From assembly GCA_902472555.1 (NCBI GenBank), contig CABROF010000020.1, forward strand, positions 1 through 30,334: 30,334 nt of DNA. The letters are read 5' to 3'. How positions within the stretch are numbered: position 1 is the stretch's first letter; every line of letters begins with the position of its first letter. This document shows positions 16,044-23,238 of this stretch, piece after piece. A model generated the notes under the pieces. It was not told the origin of the DNA and did no database searches. It was given only the letters and a program-made list of their open reading frames with translations. Source of the stretch: UMGS1851 sp900555605 (GTDB lineage Bacteria; Bacillota; Clostridia; UBA1212; UBA1255). A program made the position numbers and the translations under genes.

Positions 16044-16050
16044 CATAATA
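16044..16050 (+). promoter_or_regulatory. Possible forespore (sigma-F/G) -10 element before the SASP gene
   Basis: CATAATA agrees with the CATnnTA-type -10 of sigma-G and sigma-F promoters and lies about 90 bp before the SASP start. No convincing -35 stands at the right distance, so this is tentative. Confidence 0.25.
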
Positions 16051-16138
16051 AAAACTACAATTGCAACACTATCCTTTGCGGAGAGTTCTACGAATATGAT
16101 GGCTCTTTCTGACGATATGGAAAGTGTGGTGAATCAAG

Positions 16139-16324
16139 ATGGCAAGTAACAAAAACAGCGGTGCTTTTGATCAGATGAAGTACGAGGTTGCAAATGAGCT
16201 TGGAATTACGTTGAACCATGGTTACAACGGGGATAAGACCTCAAGAGAAAACGGTTCTATCGGCGGTCGGATTACGCAGAAAGTATTCGAGCAGTACACC
16301 GGGAAGAATTACCGTTCCAAATAA
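16139..16324 (+). CDS. Alpha/beta-type small acid-soluble spore protein (SASP)
   Basis: 61 aa, the normal SASP size. The ATG follows GGTGA at 7-nt spacing. SASPs coat forespore DNA, hold it in an A-like form and protect it from UV and chemicals; they are degraded during germination. The diagnostic blocks are present: FDQMKYEVANELGI, which contains the germination-protease cleavage region, and TSRENGSIGGRITQKVFEQY, the second conserved DNA-binding segment. A very stable hairpin follows 19 nt later. Transcription by sigma-G is expected from the family but only weakly visible upstream. This gene is strong evidence for an endospore former. Confidence 0.95.
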   Translation: MASNKNSGAFDQMKYEVANELGITLNHGYNGDKTSRENGSIGGRITQKVFEQYTGKNYRSK

Positions 16325-16343
16325 TCAATCATATTGATTTTAT

Positions 16344-16392
16344 AAAGGCGTATGTCCCCAGCCGTTTATTGCGGCTGGGGACATACGCCTTT
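16344..16392. terminator. 21-bp perfect hairpin between convergent SASP and carboxypeptidase-like genes
   Basis: Positions 16344-16364 pair without mismatch with 16372-16392, with loop TTTATTG. It lies 19 nt after the SASP stop and 17 nt before the stop of the convergent gene, so it probably ends both transcripts. T-tracts on both sides are short, which is unusual for so strong a stem. Confidence 0.7.
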
Positions 16393-16409
16393 CATCTGTC
16401 AGGGATTTA

Positions 16410-17648
16410 TCAGCTCAGGCCGAGCCAGGACAGAATCTTGCGGATCAGCCGGATAAACCAATTTGCACGCGCCATACTTTCATCCGTTACAATATCAATC
16501 CTGCCAATTTCTTCCCCCTCCAGCTTAAAAATAATTTCTCCCACCTTTTCTCCTTTTGCGATCGGTGCCTTGACATCGGAATCCACCACAACCTCCCGCT
16601 CGATTTTGTCAAAATCGGCCTTGTTCAGAATAATGCCGAAATCAGAAGCAGTTGCGGTCTTAATTTTTTTCTCTTTTCCCTCCTCAATATTGATCTTACG
16701 GACAAACGTCCCGGCCTCCTGTACGGTACGGTACTCAAATTCCGTTAGGCCGTACTCCATCAGTTTTTTGAGTTCCGCCGCGCGGATATTCCGCGAAGAA
16801 GCCCCCATCACGACTGCAACTACGCGTTTTCCATCCACTTCAACCGTAGCAGTCTGCGAATAGCCGCTGCTTTCTGAATCCGCATGTAAAATTCCATCGC
16901 TCTCCGGGTAAAATTTATCCCGTGTCAGGTTGTTTGTGGAAATCATTACGGTTTCCGGTTCTCCTGTTGAAGAATGCTGAAACTTGCCGTAGGTCTGCTT
17001 CGTATAAGCCAGCACAGCGGGATAAGATTTGACAAGTGCACAGCCGAGAAGCGCCATATCATGAGCCGTGGTGTACTGCCCTTCCGTAAGAATCCCCGTG
17101 GAATCAAGAAAAACCGTATTGCGCATTCCCAATTCTTTGGCTTTTTCATTCATCATCTCGACAAAAGCCTGCTCCGTGCCTCCGCTTAAAAATTCCGCCA
17201 GTGCATACGCGGCATCATTGGCCGAGGCAATTCCAATGGCAGTCACCGCCTGTTCCACCGAAATCCGCTCGTGCTTTCCCGCATCCAAAAAAACGCGTTT
17301 TCTGCCCACTGAAATCTGCTGCGCCTCTTTTGATATGCCGAATGTACTGTCAAGTGATATTTCTTCTTGTCCGATGGCTTCAAATGTCAGATAAAGCGTC
17401 ATAATCTTCGCCATATTTCCGATAGGAAATGTCTGCTCTCCATTTTTCTGAAAAACCACTGCGCCGGTAGCCACATCTGCCAATGCATACGCTTCTGAAG
17501 TCAATTCGCTGATTTTTGTACTGTCATAAATTTTCTTTGCCTCGTTTTTGCTGAACACATCCTCAGCTGAAACGACACAGCACAGTACAAAGGACTGCAG
17601 CAGCACCCATGCGGCAAAAAAACAAATTCCCTGTTTCCAATGCTTCAT
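16410..17648 (-). CDS. D,D-carboxypeptidase (PBP5/DacF-like) homologue with degenerate active site
   Basis: 412 aa. The ATG at 17648 follows GGAGGAATCAAG and overlaps the pdp stop by 4 nt (ATGA). The N-terminal signal peptide (about residues 1-28), the serine-peptidase S11 domain (about 45-275), the PBP5 C-terminal beta domain (about 285-385) and a C-terminal amphipathic anchor (WFIRLIRKILSWLG) give the full architecture of DacF/PBP5. The active site is not intact. SxxK reads NMAK (Asn78 for the nucleophilic Ser, Lys81 kept), SxN is kept as SAN (142-144), and KTG is replaced by LHA (254-256). D-Ala removal by the usual serine mechanism should be impossible. It may bind peptidoglycan or a partner at the membrane surface. 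Position after a nucleoside phosphorylase resembles the dacF region of Bacillus. Confidence 0.88.
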   Translation of the reverse strand: MKHWKQGICFFAAWVLLQSFVLCCVVSAEDVFSKNEAKKIYDSTKISELTSEAYALADVATGAVVFQKNGEQTFPIGNMAKIMTLYLTFEAIGQEEISLDSTFGISKEAQQISVGRKRVFLDAGKHERISVEQAVTAIGIASANDAAYALAEFLSGGTEQAFVEMMNEKAKELGMRNTVFLDSTGILTEGQYTTAHDMALLGCALVKSYPAVLAYTKQTYGKFQHSSTGEPETVMISTNNLTRDKFYPESDGILHADSESSGYSQTATVEVDGKRVVAVVMGASSRNIRAAELKKLMEYGLTEFEYRTVQEAGTFVRKINIEEGKEKKIKTATASDFGIILNKADFDKIEREVVVDSDVKAPIAKGEKVGEIIFKLEGEEIGRIDIVTDESMARANWFIRLIRKILSWLGLS

Positions 17649-18919
17649 CTTGATTCCTCCCGCCGGATCTCATACGCCTGATTGCATAACGAGATAATTT
17701 CCTGCATATGCACCGGAGGCAGGTCCGTATAAAGCGTCGCAAGACATGCGCCCTTTGAAACATATGCATTTTTTTTGTAATGCAGCCGAATTCCTGCCTG
17801 TAAATGAATCGCTGCCTCTTTGACGCGCCTGCCTGCGCCGAGCATACACGCCGCCGTACCGATGTGCCAAGCATCGATGCGCACAATGACGCCGGAAGCC
17901 ATTGCCTGTATCTCATATTGCCGCGCGGCGGTCCCCAGCAAAGAAGGATGCGCGATCACATCCGGATTTCCGCCCTGCCTAAGAATCATGGCGTGGAATC
18001 GTTCAAGTGCCCTGCCTTGATACAGCGCCTCACGGCATTGCTCCATCGCTTTTTCTTCCGGGATTTCTTTTGCCATTGAGACCATCAAAGCTGCCAGACG
18101 CAGAGAAAGGGCCGTAAGATCTTCGGGACCTTTCCCCTTTAATGTTTCAATTGCTTCTTCTACCTCTAATGCGTTTCCCACCGCATAGCCCAAAGGCTCA
18201 TCCATCGGCGATAGTACGGCTTCTGTCTTTCTTCCGGTTTTCCTGCCGATTTCAACCATCAGAGCGGCCAATTCTTCGGCCGCCTCTTTTGTTTCCATAA
18301 AGGCTCCGGAGCCATATTTTACATCCAGAACAATACAATCACATCCTGCTGCAATTTTTTTGCTCATAATACTGGATGCAATCAGCGGGATACTCCCTAC
18401 GGTTCCGGTTACGTCCCGCAGCGCATATAACTTTTTATCTGCCGGCGCTAAAATACCGGTCTGTCCTGTAATGCAAAGTCCGATTTCTCTCGTTTGGCAA
18501 ATGAGTTCTGCAGCAGTCAGGTTTGTCCGCATACCCGGAATGGATTCCAGCTTATCAATCGTACCGCCTGTATGCGCTAATCCGCGACCTGACATTTTGG
18601 CCACCGGTACGCCGCAGGCAGCTGCAATCGGCACACAAATCAGAGACGTTTTGTCTCCAATGCCGCCGGAACTGTGCTTATCAGCCTTTTTTCCCGGAAT
18701 CTCCGATAAATCCAAAAGCGCTCCGGACGCTGCCATTGCTTCCGTCAACACAGCGGTTTCTTCCGCATCCATGGATTGTATGGTAATCGCCATCAGCAAC
18801 GCAGCCGCTTGATAGTCCGGAATTTCACCGGATGTATACCCTTTTATAAAGAATCGGATTTCTTCGGAGGTCAGCTTCTTTCCAAGCCGTTTTTTAGTGA
18901 TAATATCAACCATCCGCAT
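17645..18919 (-). CDS. pdp: Pyrimidine-nucleoside phosphorylase
   Basis: 424 aa. The ATG at 18919 lies 11 nt after AAAGGGGG; the frame runs up to 18946 without a better site. It cleaves uridine, thymidine or deoxyuridine with phosphate to base and (deoxy)ribose-1-phosphate in nucleoside salvage. Family signatures: MVDIITKKRLGKKLTSEEI, KHSSGGIGDKT (81-91, phosphate binding), KMSGRGLAHTGGTIDKLESIPG (about 108-128), and the C-terminal RVKEAAIHLQAGIRLHYKKNAYVSKG barrel-like domain. Length is standard. The stop overlaps the carboxypeptidase-like gene, so the two are coupled. A clear promoter sits 30-60 bp upstream. Confidence 0.95.
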   Translation of the reverse strand: MRMVDIITKKRLGKKLTSEEIRFFIKGYTSGEIPDYQAAALLMAITIQSMDAEETAVLTEAMAASGALLDLSEIPGKKADKHSSGGIGDKTSLICVPIAAACGVPVAKMSGRGLAHTGGTIDKLESIPGMRTNLTAAELICQTREIGLCITGQTGILAPADKKLYALRDVTGTVGSIPLIASSIMSKKIAAGCDCIVLDVKYGSGAFMETKEAAEELAALMVEIGRKTGRKTEAVLSPMDEPLGYAVGNALEVEEAIETLKGKGPEDLTALSLRLAALMVSMAKEIPEEKAMEQCREALYQGRALERFHAMILRQGGNPDVIAHPSLLGTAARQYEIQAMASGVIVRIDAWHIGTAACMLGAGRRVKEAAIHLQAGIRLHYKKNAYVSKGACLATLYTDLPPVHMQEIISLCNQAYEIRREESR

Positions 18920-18951
18920 AATACGATTCCCCCTTTCCGTATACAAGAGCT

Positions 18952-18980
18952 ATTATACCGGATTCTGCCGATATCCGCAA
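18952..18980 (-). promoter_or_regulatory. Promoter of pdp and the carboxypeptidase-like gene
   Basis: On the minus strand: TTGCGG (18975-18980), 17-nt spacer, TATAAT (18952-18957). It lies in the 110-bp gap after the uracil-DNA glycosylase gene, so pdp can be expressed separately from that pair. Confidence 0.65.
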
Positions 18981-19030
18981 ATCTTCGAAAAAAGACATGC
19001 AGTGCGGGCAGCGGAAGGAGGTCCAGGTCC

Positions 19031-19720
19031 CTATCTGCAATGCAGCAGTTCTTGGATAAACAAAAGATCTCTTTTATATTCTCCGGCAAATCCGGGATTA
19101 TAGATTAAACTTGCAGGATGATACAGCGGTACCAGTTCCACGGTAAACGTTTCTGCCAGCTCGATCTGATATAATCTGCCGTGTCCTGCGCCCACTGTTT
19201 TCGGAAGCAGCTCCGGCAGGCTGATTCCGCAGCGCAGACAGCTGAGCGGAACATTTCCCAAGGTTACAAGCAGCAGCGGACGCACCAAGCAGATTTCTTT
19301 AATCAGAAAGGGTGCGCTCATGAGGATCTCCTGTTTTGCGGCAGGCCTGTTTGCCAAAGTTCCCGTTCTTTTTCCCGGCCTGGACAGTCGATATTTGATT
19401 GCATTCGTAATATAAATATCGCCGCGCTGTATCTGAACGGAATTCAAAAATTCAGTTAAGATCGCGCCTGCCTTTCCCACAAACGGTCTTTCCTGAAGCA
19501 CCTCATCCTTTCCGGGTGCTTCACCTACCAGCATCAGCTTTCCGGCCGGATTTCCGTCACCGAATACAAATTCTGGAGTTCCCTGAAACGGTATGCATTT
19601 TCTGACGCAGCTGGATTCGTACATCTGCCGATACAGGCAGTTTAATGTGTTCAGGTCTGCCGCTTCACCGGGATTTTGAGGCCGGCTGCCGGAATTTGTT
19701 TTCGATTCCTTTTTATTCAC
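19031..19720 (-). CDS. Uracil-DNA glycosylase superfamily protein, divergent, without full Fe-S ligand set
   Basis: 229 aa from the GTG at 19720. That start overlaps the stop of the preceding gene (GTGA) and has GGAGG about 11 nt upstream; the frame opens earlier (19768), but that would overlap the neighbour by 52 nt. The core has the family 4/5-like motifs GEAPGKDE (67-74), RPFVGKAGAIL, TNAIKYRL, VTLGNVPL and a C-terminal HPASLIYNP. Of the four Fe-S cysteines of family 4 enzymes, the first pair is CVRKC (C-x3-C, residues 38 and 42), the third is Tyr110 and the fourth is not Cys. The N-terminal 25 residues are low-complexity. It probably binds or cleaves uracil-containing DNA without a cluster, but activity is inferred. 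Confidence 0.8.
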   Translation of the reverse strand: MNKKESKTNSGSRPQNPGEAADLNTLNCLYRQMYESSCVRKCIPFQGTPEFVFGDGNPAGKLMLVGEAPGKDEVLQERPFVGKAGAILTEFLNSVQIQRGDIYITNAIKYRLSRPGKRTGTLANRPAAKQEILMSAPFLIKEICLVRPLLLVTLGNVPLSCLRCGISLPELLPKTVGAGHGRLYQIELAETFTVELVPLYHPASLIYNPGFAGEYKRDLLFIQELLHCR

Positions 19721-20271
19721 TCCGATAATGCCTCCAGTTTTTCCCTTACCTTTTTCAGATCTTTCCACATAATGATTTTTTTGCTGTCATCCCGCAGCAA
19801 GGCGGCAGGATGATATGTTGCCGTAAAAAATACGCCTTTTCTTTCTGTCCAGGCCCCCCGCAGAGCCGTTATTTTTGCATCCTTTGAAATCATAGCACTG
19901 ACTGCCACCGCACCAAGACAAACGATGATCCTGGGCCGGATCAGTAAAAATTGATTTCTTAAATACGGAAGACAGGCCTCCTGTTCCTCTGGCAGCGGCG
20001 TGCGGTTCTGAGGAGGACGGCATTTTACCACATTTGCAATATAGTAGCTGTCAGGAGGAAAAAGGCAGGAGGTTAAAGCTAAATTCAGCAGCTGACCGGC
20101 CTGTCCCACAAAAGGAATCCCCTGCTCATCCTCATGCCGTCCCGGTCCTTCTCCCACAAATAAAATCGGGGCATTGGGATTCCCCCTACCGATTACCGCA
20201 TTGTTCCGCGTTTCTGCCAAAGCGCATCTTCTACAATTTCTGCATGCCGACTCCAGTTCCTGCCAATTCAA
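19717..20271 (-). CDS. Family 4 uracil-DNA glycosylase with 4Fe-4S cluster
   Basis: 184 aa from the TTG at 20271, placed 5-8 nt after AAGGGGTGG; the GTG at 20280 directly abuts that site. The enzyme removes uracil from DNA to start base-excision repair. Motifs: GEGPGRHEDEQGIPFVGQAG (40-59), YIANVVKCRPPQNRTP, IIVCLGAVA and HPAALLRD. The cluster cysteines are complete: C13 and C16, then C84 (VKCRPP) and C100 (EACLPYL), the spacing typical of thermophilic UDGa-type enzymes. It is the first gene of the minus-strand run and is translationally coupled to the second, cysteine-poor paralogue. Confidence 0.92.
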   Translation of the reverse strand: MNWQELESACRNCRRCALAETRNNAVIGRGNPNAPILFVGEGPGRHEDEQGIPFVGQAGQLLNLALTSCLFPPDSYYIANVVKCRPPQNRTPLPEEQEACLPYLRNQFLLIRPRIIVCLGAVAVSAMISKDAKITALRGAWTERKGVFFTATYHPAALLRDDSKKIIMWKDLKKVREKLEALSE

Positions 20272-20297
20272 CGCAACCACCCCTTCTAAGCGTCTCC

Positions 20298-20325
20298 ATT
20301 ATATCATAAAGATTTTTTTTGAAAA
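20298..20325 (-). promoter_or_regulatory. Promoter of the uracil-DNA glycosylase pair
   Basis: On the minus strand: TTTTCA (20320-20325), 16-nt spacer containing an A8 tract, and TATAAT (20298-20303) preceded by TGA (extended -10). The predicted RNA start is only about 20 nt before the TTG codon. Confidence 0.55.
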
Positions 20326-20339
20326 GCAGAAAATGGGTA

Positions 20340-20368
20340 TTGCCAAACAGACGGGAACCCTGTATAAT
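20340..20368 (+). promoter_or_regulatory. Promoter of tRNA-Leu
   Basis: TTGCCA (20340-20345), 17-nt spacer, consensus TATAAT (20363-20368), 16 bp before the tRNA. It is back-to-back with the glycosylase promoter. Confidence 0.75.
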
Positions 20369-20384
20369 TTTATCCGTTGCATTT

Positions 20385-20471
<87 letters not shown>

Positions 20472-20475
20472 CAAG

Positions 20476-20525
20476 AAAAAGCACAGCATTGTAGAGTCGA
20501 ACTCTCGTGTTGTGCTTTTTGTTTT
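20476..20525 (+). terminator. Terminator of tRNA-Leu
   Basis: AAAAAGCACAGCA (20476-20488) pairs with TGTTGTGCTTTTT (20508-20520) with one G-U, plus an inner AGAGT/ACTCT stem, followed by T-rich sequence. Confidence 0.8.
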
Positions 20526-20570
20526 ATTTACGATATTTTTTACCTTTTACTTATTGCAACTCATGTAAAG

Positions 20571-20597
20571 ATCATCATGATTATAGTTGAGTATAAT
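20571..20597 (+). promoter_or_regulatory. Possible promoter and operator of the AraC-type gene
   Basis: A consensus-like TATAAT (20592-20597) lies 25 bp before the start codon, without a good -35. The palindrome ATCATCATGAT (20571-20581) lies just upstream and could be a regulator site. Confidence 0.3.
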
Positions 20598-20622
20598 ATC
20601 GTTCAGAAGGAGGTAACGGCTT

Positions 20623-21522
20623 GTGTATGAGTGGAATTACGAAGTTCAGAAGATGATTGATTTTATAGAGGAGCATATACAGGAAAATCCAACGCTTGAC
20701 AGCATCTCTCAGTCTCTGCATTATTCGAAGTTTTATTGCTCCCGTCAGTTCCGCCTTGTAGTTGGCATGACATTAAAACGATATTTAGCTGGGAGACGCC
20801 TGTACCACGCAACTATACAAGTCCGGGATACAAAAAAACCGATCATCGATATCGCTTTGGAATACGGATATTCGTCACAGGCAGCTCTGACGAGGGCTTT
20901 CCAGTATACATATGGATGTACACCATCTGTATACAGAAAATATCCCGTTCCAATTCCGCTTCCCATACGGAAAGTCGTTCTGAATCCTTCTCACTATATT
21001 GTAAAAGGGGTTGTCAAAATGAGTGAAAACATTTTAACCAGTCCGCAGTTATGGGTAGAACATATTCCAGCACACAAATTTATTGGGTTATATGATCTGA
21101 ATGCAAAAGGCTACTGGGATTTTGAAAAACGTCCTGATTTTGATGAAATTGAAGGTGTTTTGGAAAGCTTTATACCATTTCAGCATCCAGTTGTCTGGTC
21201 ACACCATGCGGGATGGTATTATCAGGATGGAACGAAAGGATATTTCTACGGCACGGGAGTCCAGGCAGACTATACAGGTGCTGTACCCTCAAAATTTGAA
21301 ATACGGGATATTCCGGAAAGCTATTATTTGGTTTTCGGTCATCCGAAATATGACTATCTCCGCGATAACGGTGAAGTGATGAGGCGCGTTGAGGATCTCG
21401 CATGGAATTTTGATCCCGGATCAATGGGGTATGAATGGAATGAAACGCTATGTCAGGATTACCAAAGACATATGTGGAAGGACCGTGGTTATCAGGTTTT
21501 AAGGCCAATAAAAAAATTATAA
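20623..21522 (+). CDS. AraC-family regulator with GyrI-like effector domain
   Basis: 299 aa. The GTG at 20623 follows AAGGAGG at 9 nt. Residues 5-105 form two helix-turn-helix units of the AraC/XylS type (MIDFIEEHIQENPTLDSISQSLHYSKFYCSRQFR and IDIALEYGYSSQAALTRAF...YGCTPSVYRK). Residues 130-299 resemble the GyrI-like small-molecule binding domain found in Rob/BmrR-type regulators (LWVEHIPAHKFIGL, FEIRDIPESYYLVFGHPKYDY). Such proteins switch on efflux or resistance genes on ligand binding. No obvious target gene is adjacent; the next gene has its own promoter. It is the first gene after tRNA-Leu. Confidence 0.88.
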   Translation: MYEWNYEVQKMIDFIEEHIQENPTLDSISQSLHYSKFYCSRQFRLVVGMTLKRYLAGRRLYHATIQVRDTKKPIIDIALEYGYSSQAALTRAFQYTYGCTPSVYRKYPVPIPLPIRKVVLNPSHYIVKGVVKMSENILTSPQLWVEHIPAHKFIGLYDLNAKGYWDFEKRPDFDEIEGVLESFIPFQHPVVWSHHAGWYYQDGTKGYFYGTGVQADYTGAVPSKFEIRDIPESYYLVFGHPKYDYLRDNGEVMRRVEDLAWNFDPGSMGYEWNETLCQDYQRHMWKDRGYQVLRPIKKL

Positions 21523-21582
21523 AGAAATTTAAAATTTTTATTGCACTTGAAACATAGTTATTATCTATTCCGGCTTGACGCC

Positions 21583-21657
21583 ATGGAACGCCAGCGACTT
21601 TATTTCAGAGGATATAGCGACTGCATTTCCTATCTGAAAAAGGTCGGCGCGCTGTAA
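21583..21657 (+). pseudogene. Short remnant of a coding sequence, 3' end only
   Basis: An in-frame stretch, MERQRLYFRGYSDC... ending in KKVGAL then TAA, reads like the C-terminus of a small accessory-region protein; the same frame stays open upstream to about 21551. There is no ribosome binding site, and a good terminator follows 19 nt later. I do not recognise the family. It could be chance, but the terminator placement argues for a decayed gene. Confidence 0.35.
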
Positions 21658-21675
21658 AATGAATATCCGATGAAA

Positions 21676-21705
21676 GCGGTACGGGATTAACCTGTGCCGC
21701 TTTTT
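21676..21705 (+). terminator. Rho-independent terminator
   Basis: GCGGTACGGG (21676-21685) pairs with CCTGTGCCGC (21691-21700), with two G-U wobbles and a 5-nt loop, then TTTTTATA. It closes the AraC-type gene and remnant region before the next promoter. Confidence 0.75.
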
Positions 21706-21775
21706 ATATAGTATCGCTATAAGTCGAAAAACATTTTAAAAACATGAAGTTTTTACGAAATAATAGTAAAATTCA

Positions 21776-21804
21776 TTGACCGCACAAACCTTTTTGGATA
21801 TACT
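21776..21804 (+). promoter_or_regulatory. Promoter of the DUF4143 ATPase gene
   Basis: TTGACC (21776-21781), 17-nt spacer, TATACT (21799-21804), 22 bp before the ATG, with AAAGGAGG between them. Confidence 0.75.
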
Positions 21805-21825
21805 ATTAGTAAAGGAGGCGATGTT

Positions 21826-23022
21826 ATGATCGTTAGACCCCATTATATGAATACGCTGAAAACTTACCGTGATGTGCCGCTTGTAAAAATACTGGCGGGT
21901 ATTCGCCGCTGCGGTAAATCTACGATTTTAGAAATGCTCAAAGATGATTTGATAAAGAGCGGTGTCCGTACCGACCATATTATCAGTATGCGTTATACCT
22001 CAGAAGATTTTAACGACGGCATGACTGATAAGGATATGTACAACGGTATTAAAGAAAAAATGACAGCCGGCGAGCGGTATTATCTCTTGCTTGACGAAGT
22101 ACAGGAAATTACCGGCTGGGAAAAAGCCGTCAACAGTCTGCTTGAAAACGCCAATACGGATATTTATGTGACCGGCTCCAATTCCAAGCTGATGGCAAGC
22201 GAAATATCTACCTATCTGAGCGGACGTTATATTACGATTCCTGTGTTTACACTGTCTTTTGCCGAGTATATGGAGTTCAAGAAATCAAGCGGCCGTTCAC
22301 CGAAAGAACTGCTTACCGAGTATATTCGGATGGGTGGTTTCCCGATTGTCGCACTAAGTAACTTTGATGAAAGCGCAGCCTATCAGATCGTTGAGGGTAT
22401 CTATCATTCCGTCATCACAAATGATATTACAAAGCGCCACAAAATCACGAATTTTGATTTGTTCAACCGTGTTGTGAAGTATGTTGTTGAAAATGTCGGC
22501 AAGACCTTTTCCGCTAATGCCATCGTGAAGTTTTTGAAAAATGAGGGGCGTTCTCTCTCGGTTGAATCTGTTCATAATTATCTGGAATGGCTGGAAAAAG
22601 CCTTTGTGATCTATCGCTGCCAGCGATACGATCTGCAAGGAAAATCCGTGCTGAAAACGCAGGAAAAGTTTTATCTTGCGGACGCTTCTCTCAAATACTG
22701 CATGATGGGATTCAACCTAAAATCCATCGCCGCAATGCTGGAAAATATCGTGTACTTTGAGCTTCGCAGAAAAGGCTATGAGGTCTATATCGGCAAAAAT
22801 GAAACGAAAGAAATCGACTTTGTGGCAGTACGGCGCGACGAGCGTATTTATGTTCAAGTATGCCGCAATCTACCGGAAGAATCCGACCGTGAGGTTGCCA
22901 ATCTCCTTGAAATCAAAGACCACTACCCCAAGTATGTCGTAACGCTGGACGAACTGGCCGCAGGAAACATCAACGGCGTGAAGATCGTACATTTGGCGGA
23001 TTTTCTGTTGAGTAGTGAGTAG
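21826..23022 (+). CDS. AAA_14/DUF4143 family ATP-binding protein
   Basis: 398 aa. The ATG at 21826 has AAAGGAGG at 7 nt. N-terminal P-loop ATPase with Walker A GIRRCGKST (25-33) and Walker B YYLLLDEVQ (85-93), then a sensor-like VTGSNSKL. The middle region has a winged-helix look (FSANAIVKFLKNEGRSLSVESVHNYLEWLEKAF). The C-terminal DUF4143 part contains LENIVYFELRRKGYEVYIG and TKEIDFVAVRRDERIYVQVC, a pattern resembling PD-(D/E)xK nuclease folds. The family is widespread in gut bacteria and archaea, often as solitary genes, and its function is unknown. Here it is a single-gene unit flanked by gene fragments, which suits horizontal transfer. Confidence 0.88.
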   Translation: MIVRPHYMNTLKTYRDVPLVKILAGIRRCGKSTILEMLKDDLIKSGVRTDHIISMRYTSEDFNDGMTDKDMYNGIKEKMTAGERYYLLLDEVQEITGWEKAVNSLLENANTDIYVTGSNSKLMASEISTYLSGRYITIPVFTLSFAEYMEFKKSSGRSPKELLTEYIRMGGFPIVALSNFDESAAYQIVEGIYHSVITNDITKRHKITNFDLFNRVVKYVVENVGKTFSANAIVKFLKNEGRSLSVESVHNYLEWLEKAFVIYRCQRYDLQGKSVLKTQEKFYLADASLKYCMMGFNLKSIAAMLENIVYFELRRKGYEVYIGKNETKEIDFVAVRRDERIYVQVCRNLPEESDREVANLLEIKDHYPKYVVTLDELAAGNINGVKIVHLADFLLSSE

Positions 23023-23023
23023 T

Positions 23024-23131
23024 GTAATCGACGCTTATTTGAAAGAGCTGAAAGAGGATTACATGCTCGTTGCGTATGTGGGAATCGCCGCCCATGAAAC
23101 AAAGCGAATCAAGGATAAAAATTACCCGTGA
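23024..23131 (+). pseudogene. Fragment of a PAPS-reductase-like (adenine nucleotide alpha-hydrolase) gene
   Basis: The frame reads VIDAYLKELKEDYM...YVGIAAHETKRIKDKNYP and then stops. The YVGIAADExKRIKxKxYP segment is typical of phage and mobile-element phosphoadenosine phosphosulfate reductase-like proteins, where it lies mid-protein. Both N-terminal and C-terminal parts are missing and there is no start codon. It begins two bases after the ATPase stop. Confidence 0.55.
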
Positions 23132-23238
23132 GCTTGCCGCCCGTTTTGATTTTGAGGACAAATGGCAGCTTTGAATTGCATCCAAAAAAGTGTTTTCGGT
23201 GTTCTCTCTAAGGGAGCAAATTTATACAAGGAGGTCGT

